Shown piece after piece: positions 35,022 to 46,146 of a stretch of DNA of 64,000 bases (within the stretch, counting starts at the first letter, position 1; every line of letters begins with the position of its first letter). A program made the translations under genes and the position numbers. The notes under the pieces are model-generated. The model made no database searches. It saw only the letters and a program-made list of their open reading frames with translations, and was not told the origin of the DNA. Location: positions 1-64,000 of the forward strand of contig NZ_JAJEWQ010000010.1 in NCBI RefSeq assembly GCF_020687805.1, given 5' to 3'. The DNA comes from Planctobacterium marinum. Lineage in GTDB: Bacteria > Pseudomonadota > Gammaproteobacteria > Enterobacterales > Alteromonadaceae.

Positions 35022-38000
35022 CCCAAAACAAAACAAACAGGCTTTCAGCTCAGGCATGCCATAGCGAGGTGAAAGTGATCAAAGATTGGCGTTTTTATGC
35101 CGCCTGGATAACCAGAAAAATCTGGATGTCTGCGGCTGTCTTGCTGGTAACGCTGGCGGTATTGATCTCGCTGGTGCGATATTCCCTGCCTTACATGGAC
35201 TCCCACAAGCACCATCTGGAGTCTTTTCTACAAGAACAGTACAACAGTGACATTCAGATTGGTTACATCAGTGCCATGTGGAAAGGTAAAGGGCCGGCGA
35301 TTGTACTTAAAGATGTGGTGTTAAAGCAGGAACAGGATTCTCCTATTTCCTTTTCCATTGACGAAACCCAAATTGAACTGGATTTCTGGAGTTCAGTGCA
35401 GCAGCGTCAAATTCAGTCGCAGCGCTTTAACCTGATCGGATTGCAGTTACAGGTAGATCTGCCAAAGATTGAGAGTAGCGGTGAGCAGTATCCCATTCTC
35501 GATGCGCTACAAACGCTGTTTCTGGAACAATTAGCGCGATTTTCAGTGAGCAACAGTGAAGTACTGCTGAAAACCCGTCTGGATGAGCAAAAAATTCAGA
35601 TCCAGCAGTTAAGCTGGCTCAATAAAGAACAACGACACCAGGGAGTTGGTCAGATGCGGGTGGCTGAACTGGCGCGCAACTCCGCCCGGTTTGTGCTGGA
35701 TTTGCACGGTTCCAAAGACAGTTTCGATGGTACGTTTTATGCCGAAGCTGAAGATTTGGATTTATCCCCCTGGATTAAAGCGTTACTGCCTACCGAATAC
35801 AATATTCAGCATAGTCGCGGCAACTTTAAACTCTGGGCAGGCATGCAAAATACTCAGATCTCGTTTGTCCAGGCTGATTTGTCTCAAAGTGAATTTGTCT
35901 GGCAGGGTGAAGACAAGGAAAACGCTGTCTCTGCAGAGGTCCTGAAAGGGCAGTTTTATGCCATGCCGAACAGCAATGGTTGGGATTTTAATCTCGATGA
36001 TTTCTCTTTGGTTGTGAACGAGCGACTCTTTACCAGCGACTGGCACGGCTCTTTGTTCACCAATGGAGTAGTAACCCTAAGTGCCGCAGAAAGCTTTAAC
36101 CTGTCACCCTTGTTGCCTCTGAGCAGCGTATTGTTGGGAGAGTCTTTCCAACATCAATTGGCAGCATTTGACCCTAATGTTCAGGTTAACCGTGCTGACT
36201 TCTATCTGTCGGAAGATTATTTAGGCAGTTACCTGGCCTTTGACGATCTGAGTATTCAGGAGCAACCCCATATACCGGGTATCAATGATGTTTTCGGAGA
36301 ACTATTTTGGCTCAATGATAACGGCGTATTAAATCTGCAATCCGAAGACAGTTATCTCGCCGGAGAGCAGTTGCTGGGTTTTGTGGTGCCTTATCAAACA
36401 CTAACTCTGTCGGCTTTTGTGAATACCAAAGCCGGAGAAAGCCGAATTCTGATCCCTGATTTTGAACTGCAAAGTCAGGATTTACATATTCAACAGCAGG
36501 CTGAGTATGACCTGCAAACCGGCAATTTGACCTTATCGGCCAATGTACAGGACACAGATTTGTCTGTCGTGAAAGGCTATTTTCCGGACTTAATGGGTCA
36601 GGACACCCGGAGTTGGCTAATTCGCGCATTGGAAAAAGGCCAAACCCGCAACGCCAACATTCTGTGGCGTGGCAACCCTGCTGATTTTCCTTTCGAGCAA
36701 GGACAGGGTATTTTTCAGGCCAGTGTCGATATTGCACAACTGCAATTGAAATTCCAACCAGACTGGCCAGCTCTTGAAGAGGCTTACGTCAGTTTGCTGT
36801 TTGAAAATGACAGCCTGACAATATCGGGCAAAGAAGGCCGCATTTCCGGGCTGGATGTGCAACAGGTACAAGCGGTTATTCCACAGTTAAGCGGCAGTTC
36901 TTATGTGGCCATTGATGCAGATGGCCAGGGTAGCGGAGTGCAAATTACAGATTTGTTTAATGCCAGCAGCTTAAAAGACTCTGTCGGGCAGGCCCTGAAT
37001 TTTCTGCAGGTAAAAGGCGACATGCAGGCCAAGTTAAACCTGCACATTCCATTTAATGAGGGTGAGGTTATGGCTCAGGCTCAGGTGAATTTTCAAGACA
37101 ATCAGCTACATATCCCGGATCTGAATTTGACCTTAAACGATCTCAACGGCGCTTTGAGTATCGCTAATGAAAACCTGGATGCCAGCGGTATTACCGCGAG
37201 TTTTCTCGGACAATCAATCGCACTGGACGTAAAAGCCCGCCAACAGGAACAAGGCTATACAGCTGACGTTAACTTTTCAGGCGACTGGGATGTACCAAAG
37301 GCCGTGTTGCAGGCTCACCCGCAACTGGCGAAATACGTTCATGGGAATACGCAATGGGATGGCAAGTTAAATCTGGTTTTACCGGAGCAAGGCTACCAAT
37401 ACAATTTACAACTGCACTCGCAACTGGCGGGGGTTGATCTCAACGCGCCACAGCCTTTGGCTAAAGAAGCCAATACCAGTTTGCCGTTGTTTTTTGATAG
37501 TGAAGGTGATGAACAGGTGTCAACGGTGCGCATTCTGTTGGGGCGCAACGTAAAATTTAACGGTATCTTACCCCACGATACCCTGCAATTTTCGCGCGCC
37601 CACCTGTCTGTCGGTGGTGATAATTTTGTGGGGATGGGACTGGGTTTCAGTGTATCTGCAGATCTACCAAGGTTGGATTATTCAGGCTGGCACGCGTTTA
37701 TTGGCGATTTAGTGGATGGCCTACCCGACAACGAAACCCCTTTTATTTCTGCACCGCAAAGGGTGTTTGTCGAGGCTCAGGAACTTCTGCTGGCCGGGCA
37801 GGTGCTCACCGGGGCAGAAGTGCTGGCAAAAAATCGTGAAAATTTGTGGGAGCTGGAAGTCAGTTCTGAACAGGCTCGTGCAGACATTACCTTACACAAA
37901 AACTGGTTGCGCGATGGCGTCGAGATTGAGGCGGACTATATCAATCTGACCGAGTGGCAAGACAGTGAAGCGCAAACGGTAAGCTTCAGCGATGGTCAGG

Positions 38001-38953
38001 TGCCACCGTTAAAACTCCTTTGTAAATCCTGCAATTTTAAAGGTATCGAACTTGGCAGAGTTGAAGCTGAAATGAGTCGAAGCCAGTCCGGGATGAAAAT
38101 TGATAAGCTCAACATTTCCAGCCGGGACGGGTCGTTAATGGCGACCGGAGACTGGTATTTTGCGAAGCAGAACGACAGCACCCGACTTATCGGCTCTTTT
38201 AACAGCGAAGACTTTGGTAGCTTTTTAAAACGACTGGATTTTGATTCCGGGATTCGTGATTCAGATGCGGCAATAGATTTTGATTTTAGCTGGGGCAATG
38301 CGCCTTATGCGTTTTCTGCGGCTGACCTGAACGGCAATCTGGATTTTCGTCTGGGGGATGGCTATATCACAGAAATATCCGACAAAGGTGCGCGCTTACT
38401 GAGTATCTTTAGTCTGGAATCGCTACTGAGAAAGCTGACCCTGGACTTTCGCGATGTATTCGCCAAAGGCTTTTTCTACGACAATATGTCGGGTACTTTT
38501 GCAATTGAACAGGGCAAGGTACGTACTCAGGACACCCATATTGACGGTGCGGCCGCCGGTGTTGATATTAAAGGGTACGCCAACCTGGTGGATAGCAGCC
38601 TTAACTATGTGGTGGATGTGAAGCCCAATATTACCTCCAGCTTACCGGTTCTGGTGGCCTGGATGGTAAACCCAGCCACTGCGGTGGCGGCGCTGGCCTT
38701 TGATGAAGTATTTACCTCAGCCAATGTGGTATCAGGTATCCAGTATTCTTTAACGGGTTCAATTAAAGAGCCGCAAATTACGCTTCTGGAGCAAACCAGT
38801 AAAGTGGTGGAATTGCCTGCTAAAAACAACAATGCGCCAACGCGAAATAATCCGGCTGAAACTCAACCTAACGTGCCGCAATCACAAGGCCGGGATGATA
38901 CTTTGCCAGATGAGGTTAACAATACTGATAGCGATACAGAAAGCGGAAAATAA
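35018..38953 (+). CDS. yhdP: YhdP, AsmA-like phospholipid transport protein
   Basis: 1311 aa with one N-terminal membrane helix (about 36-55, WMSAAVLLVTLAVLISLV) and a very long periplasmic part predicted as repeating beta-groove, ending in the AsmA-like region (EISDKGARLLSIFSLESLLRKLTLDF ... GIQYSLTGSIKEPQITLLE). YhdP bridges inner and outer membrane and moves phospholipid outward together with TamB and YdbH. Starts at GTG overlapping the rng stop. A hydrophilic Asn/Pro/Asp tail closes the protein. Its stop overlaps the nitrilase start. Confidence 0.92.
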   Translation: MTQNKTNRLSAQACHSEVKVIKDWRFYAAWITRKIWMSAAVLLVTLAVLISLVRYSLPYMDSHKHHLESFLQEQYNSDIQIGYISAMWKGKGPAIVLKDVVLKQEQDSPISFSIDETQIELDFWSSVQQRQIQSQRFNLIGLQLQVDLPKIESSGEQYPILDALQTLFLEQLARFSVSNSEVLLKTRLDEQKIQIQQLSWLNKEQRHQGVGQMRVAELARNSARFVLDLHGSKDSFDGTFYAEAEDLDLSPWIKALLPTEYNIQHSRGNFKLWAGMQNTQISFVQADLSQSEFVWQGEDKENAVSAEVLKGQFYAMPNSNGWDFNLDDFSLVVNERLFTSDWHGSLFTNGVVTLSAAESFNLSPLLPLSSVLLGESFQHQLAAFDPNVQVNRADFYLSEDYLGSYLAFDDLSIQEQPHIPGINDVFGELFWLNDNGVLNLQSEDSYLAGEQLLGFVVPYQTLTLSAFVNTKAGESRILIPDFELQSQDLHIQQQAEYDLQTGNLTLSANVQDTDLSVVKGYFPDLMGQDTRSWLIRALEKGQTRNANILWRGNPADFPFEQGQGIFQASVDIAQLQLKFQPDWPALEEAYVSLLFENDSLTISGKEGRISGLDVQQVQAVIPQLSGSSYVAIDADGQGSGVQITDLFNASSLKDSVGQALNFLQVKGDMQAKLNLHIPFNEGEVMAQAQVNFQDNQLHIPDLNLTLNDLNGALSIANENLDASGITASFLGQSIALDVKARQQEQGYTADVNFSGDWDVPKAVLQAHPQLAKYVHGNTQWDGKLNLVLPEQGYQYNLQLHSQLAGVDLNAPQPLAKEANTSLPLFFDSEGDEQVSTVRILLGRNVKFNGILPHDTLQFSRAHLSVGGDNFVGMGLGFSVSADLPRLDYSGWHAFIGDLVDGLPDNETPFISAPQRVFVEAQELLLAGQVLTGAEVLAKNRENLWELEVSSEQARADITLHKNWLRDGVEIEADYINLTEWQDSEAQTVSFSDGQVPPLKLLCKSCNFKGIELGRVEAEMSRSQSGMKIDKLNISSRDGSLMATGDWYFAKQNDSTRLIGSFNSEDFGSFLKRLDFDSGIRDSDAAIDFDFSWGNAPYAFSAADLNGNLDFRLGDGYITEISDKGARLLSIFSLESLLRKLTLDFRDVFAKGFFYDNMSGTFAIEQGKVRTQDTHIDGAAAGVDIKGYANLVDSSLNYVVDVKPNITSSLPVLVAWMVNPATAVAALAFDEVFTSANVVSGIQYSLTGSIKEPQITLLEQTSKVVELPAKNNNAPTRNNPAETQPNVPQSQGRDDTLPDEVNNTDSDTESGK

Positions 38954-39774
38954 TGGCAAACATCGTAGCAATTCAGATGACATCAATGCCCGACGTGGCA
39001 GAGAATTTTAAACAGATCCGCCAAGCTTTGGCCGGTATGCAGTTTGATGAACCGACACTGGTAGTCTTGCCGGAGTGTTTCGCCTGGTTCGGCGCGACAG
39101 ACAAGTCCATGCTGCAACAGGCTGAGACTTTGGGAGAAGGACCCATTCAATCGGAACTACAACGCCTTGCCCGGGAATTTAATATCTGGCTGGTGGCCGG
39201 CACAATTCCCATAAAGGTACAAGACGAAGCCAGGTTTACTGCTACCAGTCTGGTTTATGATGATAATGGCGAACGGGTAGCGGACTATCAGAAAATACAT
39301 CTGTTTGACGTCGAAGTGGCAGACAATACCCGAAGCTACCAGGAGTCCCGCTATACCAAAGCCGGCGAACATGTGTGCGTGATCCCAAATACGCCGTTCG
39401 GACGCCTGGGTGTTGCGGTTTGTTATGATATCCGCTTTCCTGGCTTGTTTATGGCGATGGAGCAACTGGATGTATTGGCATTGCCTGCGGCCTTTACCTA
39501 TAAAACCGGCAGTGCTCACTGGCATCCTTTATTACAGGCCCGCAGTATTGAAAATCAGTGTTACGTGGTTGCGGCAAATCAGTCGGGTACCCATGTCAAT
39601 GGCCGGGAAACCTGGGGCCATACCTGTATTTATTCCCCCTGGGGCGAGTTATTAATGGAAAGCCTGGAATCGCCGGGTATCGTATATAGCCAGGTTAATT
39701 CTTCGTACCTGGAACAGATCCGCGCTACAATGCCGGTAAAGCAGCAAAACAGATTCAGGAGCAAGCTTGTCTAA
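38953..39774 (+). CDS. carbon-nitrogen hydrolase (Nit1/YbeM-like amidase)
   Basis: 273 aa nitrilase-superfamily enzyme with the complete catalytic triad: E41 ([11 protein letters not shown]), K114 ([10 protein letters not shown]) and C157 ([12 protein letters not shown]). Length and motifs fit the Nit1 branch, known to hydrolyse deaminated glutathione; the substrate here is inferred. It sits between yhdP and tldD, a frequent gammaproteobacterial arrangement, and overlaps both neighbours slightly. Confidence 0.88.
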   Translation: MANIVAIQMTSMPDVAENFKQIRQALAGMQFDEPTLVVLPECFAWFGATDKSMLQQAETLGEGPIQSELQRLAREFNIWLVAGTIPIKVQDEARFTATSLVYDDNGERVADYQKIHLFDVEVADNTRSYQESRYTKAGEHVCVIPNTPFGRLGVAVCYDIRFPGLFMAMEQLDVLALPAAFTYKTGSAHWHPLLQARSIENQCYVVAANQSGTHVNGRETWGHTCIYSPWGELLMESLESPGIVYSQVNSSYLEQIRATMPVKQQNRFRSKLV

Positions 39775-41209
39775 TTTAGTTGAACAGCATCTAATTGAAG
39801 GGTCGGGATTGACCCGTGCCGATGTGCAGGAAACCATCAGTCTGATACTGCAGCACCACAATAACTTCTCAGATGTTTATTTTCAGGCCAGTCAGCACGA
39901 AAGCTGGGTACTGGAAGATGGCATTATTAAAGACGGTAGCTATAACATCGAGCGCGGTGTCGGTGTGCGCGCTGTTTCGGGAGAAAAAACCGGTTTTGCC
40001 TATTCCGACGAAATTACCCGTGAAGCCTTACTGGATGCCGCAAAAGCGGCAAGAAGCATCGCTGCTGTTGGAGGCACACACGCTGTTAAGTCTTTTAATC
40101 CAGTAGCCCAGAAAGCCCTGTACATGGCTGATAACCCACTGGCACAGATGACCGAGTCAGAAAAGATTGACCTGTTGCGGGTAACAGACAGCTATATTCG
40201 TCAGCAGGAGCCAGACGTTTCTCAGGTAGTGGTAAGTATTTCCGGAGTCTACGAAGAAATATTAGTGGCCGCTTCAGATGGTACCTGGGTCACCGATTTA
40301 CGCCCGCTTATTCGCTTAAACTGCTCTGTGATTTTAGAGCAAGACGGACGTCGTGAGCGGGGTAGTTCAGGTGCGGGTGGACGCCTGGGTTATCAGTATT
40401 TCAGAGAATTATACAAAGGACAGCCGCGTTATCAATCGGTTGCAGACGAAGCGTTGCATATGGCCAGAATCAACATGAAAGCCATTGCGGCACCGGCGGG
40501 CGTTATGCCGGTGGTACTGGGTGCTGGCTGGCCCGGTGTGTTATTGCACGAAGCTGTCGGTCATGGCCTGGAAGGAGACTTTAATCGCAAGGGAGCTTCC
40601 ACCTTTTCCGGGCGCATTGGCGAACAGGTAGCCGCTAAGGGAGTAACGGTCGTGGATGATGGCACAATGCCCGATCGCCGCGGCTCCTTAAGCTATGATG
40701 ATGAAGGGACACCCGGACAATACAATGTACTTATCGAAGATGGTGTATTGAAAAAATACATGCAGGATAAAGTCAACGCCGAGCTGATGGGCGTAGCGCC
40801 TACCGGGAATGGACGTCGCGAGTCTTACGCACACCTGCCCATGCCGCGCATGACCAATACCTATATGCTGGCTGGTAACAGTACCCCGGAAGAGATCATT
40901 TCTACGGTGGATAAAGGCATCTGGGCACCGAATTTTGGTGGTGGCCAGGTGGATATTACTTCCGGTAAGTTTGTATTTTCCACCTCAGAAGCATACCTGA
41001 TTGAAAAGGGTAAAATCACCTCACCGGTGAAAGGGGCCACGCTTATTGGTAATGGTCCTGATGTGATGCAAAAGATCTCCATGATCGGTAACGACCTGGA
41101 GCTGGATCGCGGTGTTGGTGTATGTGGTAAAGACGGACAAAGTGTACCCGTCGGGGTGGGGCAACCGACACTGAAAGTGGATGCGCTGACAGTAGGCGGC
41201 ACTGCCTGA
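39767..41209 (+). CDS. tldD: metalloprotease TldD
   Basis: 480 aa. Starts at TTG with a strong AGGAG 5 nt upstream; the start overlaps the nitrilase end by 8 nt. TldD is the catalytic zinc subunit of the TldD/TldE (PmbA) protease that trims unfolded peptides such as microcin and CcdA. The [11 protein letters not shown] motif (HExxxH) is intact. Its partner PmbA is encoded 3.6 kb away at 44.8 kb. Confidence 0.96.
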   Translation: MSNLVEQHLIEGSGLTRADVQETISLILQHHNNFSDVYFQASQHESWVLEDGIIKDGSYNIERGVGVRAVSGEKTGFAYSDEITREALLDAAKAARSIAAVGGTHAVKSFNPVAQKALYMADNPLAQMTESEKIDLLRVTDSYIRQQEPDVSQVVVSISGVYEEILVAASDGTWVTDLRPLIRLNCSVILEQDGRRERGSSGAGGRLGYQYFRELYKGQPRYQSVADEALHMARINMKAIAAPAGVMPVVLGAGWPGVLLHEAVGHGLEGDFNRKGASTFSGRIGEQVAAKGVTVVDDGTMPDRRGSLSYDDEGTPGQYNVLIEDGVLKKYMQDKVNAELMGVAPTGNGRRESYAHLPMPRMTNTYMLAGNSTPEEIISTVDKGIWAPNFGGGQVDITSGKFVFSTSEAYLIEKGKITSPVKGATLIGNGPDVMQKISMIGNDLELDRGVGVCGKDGQSVPVGVGQPTLKVDALTVGGTA

Positions 41210-41237
41210 CAAGCGCTATCTGAATGGTTCCTGATAC

Positions 41238-41265
41238 AAAAAAGCCCCAATGTTGGGGCTTTTTG
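41238..41265. terminator. bidirectional terminator between tldD and the Ig-repeat gene
   Basis: Stem AAAGCCCCAA (41241-41250) / TTGGGGCTTT (41253-41262) with a TG loop and A/T flanks on both sides, placed between two convergent genes. Confidence 0.85.
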
Positions 41266-41283
41266 CTGTTATGCCTGTCTTAC

Positions 41284-44130
41284 CTAAGGGTCTTCGCGTC
41301 TCACTGAAAACTCGACATTGGTTCTGATGCCAGAGGGGCTGTCTATTGCATAGGAAAAGGTCGAAGTACCGCTATCCTCTGCACCGACGTTGTTAGTGAT
41401 AGTGGTTAAAACTTCGATACTGCCCGGCACCAGAGGTGATTCGGATTGGTTGGTGTTATTGACCCTGTCAATAATAACCGATATGTCACCATCGGCGTTG
41501 ATTGTACCCAGTTCCGTCCCCGACGCTAATACCTGCTCATTTGTGTCATAGTAGACCAGAGTGAAAGTTGCAGAGGCTCCATCAGGCAACGTGTAAGTAC
41601 TGCCTGAGACGTTTAAATTGGAGATACTGACATTGGGGTCATTACTGGCAATGATATTGTCAACGTTATTCAGTGCGCCTGCATAGACACGCCAATAAGC
41701 TTGAGAGGATGACAATATCAAGGTTAATGCTCTGCGAATATGTATCGAACGGGCACTGTCACTGCACAGTGTGGCGGAATTACACTGCGGGCCATTAAAC
41801 AGCCCATCCGCACTGTTAAAGGTTTCATCACCATTAAAGTCCAGGAAAGGCTCTGATGACTGACGCGTACCGTCTTCATTATAATCCACCCAGGCTTCAG
41901 AGTAATCTACAAAGCCATTGCTACCATAGCGACTTACACCAAACCCATCATCCGTATTGTCAATAATGGCACCGCCATCCACATCGTCGTAGGCGTTGTT
42001 ACCATTGCTGTCAAACAAGGTTTCATGGCCTATGGCTGTGGCTAAAATGGTATTTCTGTGATCGTCTGGATCTCTTGGGTTTTGACTGGTCCAGTTGACT
42101 GAACAGGTACCGGTAGGCGCCAGATCCGGATCAATATTGCCATTGGCGTCTTCGCCAGTTTCACAGCTACCATCTATGCTGCCGTATTCGGTGGTAAAGT
42201 TTACCGTAGTACCGTTGGGCACCGGGTTATTAAAAATATCAGCCAGTCGCACTCTGATGTTGACGGTTTGTCCGCTAATGCTAAAAGCTTCCGGATTTAA
42301 GGTTTCTGCACTGAGGGTGAAGCTGTTTTGATCCGGCAGGCCGGTATTTACGGTTAACAGGTCTGACTGGGTGCGAATGGTTCCATTGTCCTGGGTAGGT
42401 ACCGCTGCCGTTACCCGCACTGGTGTGGGTACGGTGCCGGCTGTTACTCTGGTGCTCACCTGACCAGCACTGTTGGTTAATCCTACCGCCGGGTCCAGTT
42501 TTAAGCCGCCTGCGGTGGTATTTAATGAGAAGGCGACCTGCTGTTGAGCGATAGGATTGCCCAGTTCACCATTTACCTGGAAAACGAGTGTTGACACTGA
42601 GCTGGTGTTTTGACCGCCCGTACCGGTTAATACAATGGCATCCGGCGTCGCTGAGATAAAGGAAATCGAACCGATTCCCTCAGGCTCTATGTTGAGTTCG
42701 CGGGTAATGGTGGTGGTTTCGTTATTTATCACTACCGATGCCACAATCTGGTCGGTATTTCCGGTGGCGCCGGCACAGCTTAAATCTTCAAATGTTGCTG
42801 ATGCAATACCGTTTATGGTGGTGACGGATTCATCAATGGTGGCTTGATTGTTACTGACACAGGTAGAGGTAAAGGTGACTGGTGTGGGGGTGGTGATGCG
42901 ATTACCGTTTTCATCTACCAGTGCCACATCAAATCCGGTGGTGGCCCCGGCGCTGATGATAACGTCGCCATTATCATCAGCGATGGAGGAGCCGATAATG
43001 CCCTCAACAAAGCTGCCTTCGCTGTCAAAGTGACCAAAACGGGTCTCTCCTTCGATCACTGCACCGGCTGAGCGAACTTCAAAATTCCGCGCGCCACTGA
43101 TTTGAATGGCATTCACTGTTGTTTCAGCCTGTAACGCATAGGCTCCTAAATCATTCTCGGTGGCGGATAACTCCACTTCCGCGACACCAGAATTACTGCT
43201 CAGTGCTGAAGAGGGCGTAAGTACGGGGCCACTGCCCTGAACCGCAAAGCTTACAATCACTTCTGGAACCGGATTGCCGTCAGAATCTCTTACAGTGGCT
43301 CGGGCAATCACTTCCTGATCTGCCTGGAAGCCATTGACCTGTTCTCCGTTTTGATACAGCGCCACAGAGATAGAAGGGGAAGTTGTTACGGTTTGACTAA
43401 CCGACACATATTCGTAATTTCTGGCGTCCGATAAACTACCAAAAGTGGCCGTCACCGAGGCGGCACCAATGGTTTCGTTATTGTTAGTAATTTGAACTTC
43501 TGCAATACCTTCCGGGCTGGTGAGTGCAGTGGCTCTGTCCAGAGAGCCCAGGCCACTGGAAAGTGTGAAGTTGACAATTTCCTGCGGCAACGGTGCGTCG
43601 CCCTGGGTCAGCATGACCTGAACACAGATGGTTTCGTTGGTACCAAAGCTCTGTGCGGGAGTTTCGCAGTCTTCGCGGTAGGACGTCATGGTCAGTTGTG
43701 GTTCGCTGGACACCGCTGCGTCATACTGGAAGTTGGCCGTAGCGGTTTCGGTATCGTAAGTCGCTGTTACGCTGGTAGCGCCTGACGTTGAAGATGTGCT
43801 ACTGATAAACACCTGTGCAACACCAGCGCTGTTAGTTAACGCGGTTTCACTATTTAATTCGGCGATGGCTGAACCTAATGCAAAATCAATAATCTCACCA
43901 CTCACCGCGCTGCCATTTTGGGTTAGGGTGGCCTGCACGCAAATATCTTCATCGGTGGTAAAACTATTGTCGCTAACAGCTTCGCAGTTGCTGTCCATAA
44001 TGGCAATACTCAGCGACAGCACCGGATCGGTACCCGGGTTAAAAGGGTCTGGCCCGTTTGCCCCGGATGAGCCACCACCACAAGCACTGAGAAGGAAAAT
44101 CAGAAAAACTACAAATATGTTAGCGCGCAT
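41284..44130 (-). CDS. large Ig-like (Big-domain) surface lipoprotein
   Basis: 948 aa. Lipoprotein signal with lipobox LSAC followed by GGG. The body is a chain of bacterial Ig-like (Big_1/invasin-type) domains of about 100 aa; the first two are clearly homologous (ICVQATLTQNGS / ICVQVMLTQGDA, then TALTNSAGVAQV / TALTSPEGIAEV). Around 700-790 lies an Asp/Asn-rich calcium-type segment (DSNGNNAYDDVDGG, DFNGDETFNSADG). Likely a surface or periplasmic structural/adhesion protein. Starts 5 nt after the darP stop, so probably co-transcribed with darP. Confidence 0.8.
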   Translation of the reverse strand: MRANIFVVFLIFLLSACGGGSSGANGPDPFNPGTDPVLSLSIAIMDSNCEAVSDNSFTTDEDICVQATLTQNGSAVSGEIIDFALGSAIAELNSETALTNSAGVAQVFISSTSSTSGATSVTATYDTETATANFQYDAAVSSEPQLTMTSYREDCETPAQSFGTNETICVQVMLTQGDAPLPQEIVNFTLSSGLGSLDRATALTSPEGIAEVQITNNNETIGAASVTATFGSLSDARNYEYVSVSQTVTTSPSISVALYQNGEQVNGFQADQEVIARATVRDSDGNPVPEVIVSFAVQGSGPVLTPSSALSSNSGVAEVELSATENDLGAYALQAETTVNAIQISGARNFEVRSAGAVIEGETRFGHFDSEGSFVEGIIGSSIADDNGDVIISAGATTGFDVALVDENGNRITTPTPVTFTSTCVSNNQATIDESVTTINGIASATFEDLSCAGATGNTDQIVASVVINNETTTITRELNIEPEGIGSISFISATPDAIVLTGTGGQNTSSVSTLVFQVNGELGNPIAQQQVAFSLNTTAGGLKLDPAVGLTNSAGQVSTRVTAGTVPTPVRVTAAVPTQDNGTIRTQSDLLTVNTGLPDQNSFTLSAETLNPEAFSISGQTVNIRVRLADIFNNPVPNGTTVNFTTEYGSIDGSCETGEDANGNIDPDLAPTGTCSVNWTSQNPRDPDDHRNTILATAIGHETLFDSNGNNAYDDVDGGAIIDNTDDGFGVSRYGSNGFVDYSEAWVDYNEDGTRQSSEPFLDFNGDETFNSADGLFNGPQCNSATLCSDSARSIHIRRALTLILSSSQAYWRVYAGALNNVDNIIASNDPNVSISNLNVSGSTYTLPDGASATFTLVYYDTNEQVLASGTELGTINADGDISVIIDRVNNTNQSESPLVPGSIEVLTTITNNVGAEDSGTSTFSYAIDSPSGIRTNVEFSVRREDP

Positions 44131-44135
44131 TAGCT

Positions 44136-44666
44136 TTACTCTTGTATTTCTTGTTTTAAGTATTGGAAAATCTCACGATAAGCTTTAGGAGGCTTATTCT
44201 GCTCTTTTTCTTTTTTCGCCTGGCGAATCCATTGCCTTAAACGTTGTCTGTCTAAATCCGGATAATCTTGCAATAAACCTTGCAGAGCGTCATCACCCTG
44301 TTCAACCAGTGTATCGCGTAGTGTTTCCAATTTATGAAAATGTACTTTTAACTGGTACTGCTGACCTTGCAAATTCACCAATGCCTGTTCAATGGCATCT
44401 ATGTCTTCATCGTCACGATTGCGCAATAGTTTACCAATAAATTGTAACTGGCGTTTGAACGAAGGTTTTTTGCGATTCATATTCCGGGCAATATCAATGG
44501 CCTCTGCCACTTCTTCATCAAGAGGGATGCGCTTCAGCGCTGTCGCCCCTAATTCAACCACCTGTTCACCCAACTTAACTAAGGCCAGCATTTCCTTTTT
44601 GACCTGAGTTTTACTTTTATAGTCATCAAATTCCGAATCGGAATCTGAAAATAGATCTTCACCCAT
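44136..44666 (-). CDS. darP: ribosome-associated protein DarP (YjgA)
   Basis: 176 aa from the ATG at 44666 (MGEDLFSDSDSEFDDY); the frame extends upstream to 44726 but that N terminus looks unrelated. Dual-action 50S assembly factor. Conserved landmarks: ALKRIPLDEEVAEAIDIARNM, KRQLQFIGKLLRNRDDE, FHKLETLRDTLVEQGDDAL, LRQWIRQAKKEKEQNKPPKAYREIFQYLK. It is divergent from pmbA, the common pairing in gammaproteobacteria. Confidence 0.93.
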   Translation of the reverse strand: MGEDLFSDSDSEFDDYKSKTQVKKEMLALVKLGEQVVELGATALKRIPLDEEVAEAIDIARNMNRKKPSFKRQLQFIGKLLRNRDDEDIDAIEQALVNLQGQQYQLKVHFHKLETLRDTLVEQGDDALQGLLQDYPDLDRQRLRQWIRQAKKEKEQNKPPKAYREIFQYLKQEIQE

Positions 44667-44795
44667 ACTGATTACTTTGATGTTACACTTAAGCAAGATT
44701 GTAACCATTGCCCCGTCTAATACCAACTAGTAGTTAAACTTATCGCGAATCAGTGGCTATTTGGTTGAGATGGAATAAAAAGGATCCAGACATTA

Positions 44796-46127
44796 ATGCA
44801 CGTAGAGCAACAACTCGCTGATATTCAGGAAGTCGTAGCAGATATACTCACCATGGCCAAAGCCAAAGGTGCAGACAGCGCAGAAGCCAGTATCAGTAAA
44901 GTACAGGGCATTGCCGTGGCAACACGCTTAAAGGAAGTTGAAACGGTTGAATTTACCAATGACGGCGGACTGGGTATTTCTGTTTATGTGGAAGGCTGTA
45001 AAGGCAGTGCATCAACTGCTGATCTGAGCAAGCAGGCACTGGCCTTAACCGTGGAAAAAGCCATTCAGATTGCTCGTTACACAGGAGAAGACCCCTGTGC
45101 AGGCCTTGCGGAAAAAGAGCTGATGGTGCAGGACAGTATGGACCTTGAGTTGTATCACCCAGTCGATCTGGATACCGACGCAGGACTAAAGTTAGCTCTG
45201 GAAGCCGAAACGGCAGCATTGGACAGCGACCCCCGAATCAACAATTCAGACGGTGCCAGTTACAATGCAAATATCGGAATGAAGGTGTATGGCAATAGCC
45301 ATGGCATTAATGTGGGTTACCCCAGTTCCCGCTACAGTCTGAGTTGTGTGATGATTGCCGGAGACGGCGATGATATGCAGCGCGACTATGCCTACACCGT
45401 TTCCCGCGAAGCGGACAAGCTGCAAAGTGCTAAAGAAGTAGGCCAACAGGCGGCTCAGAATACACTCAACAGGTTGGGTGCGCGCAAAGTGCAAACCTGT
45501 AATGTGCCGGTTATTATTGATAAAGAACTGGCTCCCAGTTTTATTGGCCACTTTGTCAGCGCCATTAGTGGCGGTAGCCTGTATCGCAAGTCCAGCTTTC
45601 TGTTAGACAGCAAAGGCCAGCAGGTATTCCCGGAATGGTTTGAAATTCAGGAGCGACCTCATATCAAACGCGCCCTGGCCAGTAGTTTCTTTGATAACGA
45701 AGGTGTGGCGACGCACGATATGGATATCGTAACCAATGGTATTTTAAATCATTATTTGTTCACCAGTTATTCGGCGCGCAAAATGGGTACTAAAACCAAT
45801 GGCCATGCCGGTGGAATTCACAACTGGTTGGTAAAAGATACCGGACATAGCCAGGCGCAGTTGCTTAAGGATATGGGCACGGGCCTGCTGGTTACAGAAT
45901 TAATGGGCCAGGGGGTGAACATAGTCACCGGCGATTATTCCCGTGGCGCAGCCGGTTATTGGGTAGAAAATGGGGTGATTCAGTATCCCGTCCACGAGCT
46001 AACCATCGCCGGAAACCTGAAAGATATCTTGCGCAATATTGTTGCAGTGGGTACAGACACTGAACTACGTGGCAGTATCTTTACCGGTAGTTTGTTGCTG
46101 GAGTCAATGGCTGTGGCCGGGGAATAA
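44796..46127 (+). CDS. pmbA: PmbA/TldE, partner of TldD protease
   Basis: 443 aa. TldE/PmbA family non-catalytic subunit: PVIIDKELAPSFIGHFVSAISGGSLYRKSSFL, GHAGGIHNWLVKDTG and GVIQYPVHELTIAGNLKDIL are typical, and the HExxxH zinc site of TldD is absent as expected. AAGGA lies about 11 nt before ATG. Divergent from darP and followed by a strong terminator. Confidence 0.96.
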   Translation: MHVEQQLADIQEVVADILTMAKAKGADSAEASISKVQGIAVATRLKEVETVEFTNDGGLGISVYVEGCKGSASTADLSKQALALTVEKAIQIARYTGEDPCAGLAEKELMVQDSMDLELYHPVDLDTDAGLKLALEAETAALDSDPRINNSDGASYNANIGMKVYGNSHGINVGYPSSRYSLSCVMIAGDGDDMQRDYAYTVSREADKLQSAKEVGQQAAQNTLNRLGARKVQTCNVPVIIDKELAPSFIGHFVSAISGGSLYRKSSFLLDSKGQQVFPEWFEIQERPHIKRALASSFFDNEGVATHDMDIVTNGILNHYLFTSYSARKMGTKTNGHAGGIHNWLVKDTGHSQAQLLKDMGTGLLVTELMGQGVNIVTGDYSRGAAGYWVENGVIQYPVHELTIAGNLKDILRNIVAVGTDTELRGSIFTGSLLLESMAVAGE

Positions 46128-46146
46128 CCCGCTGCGAAAAACAACA

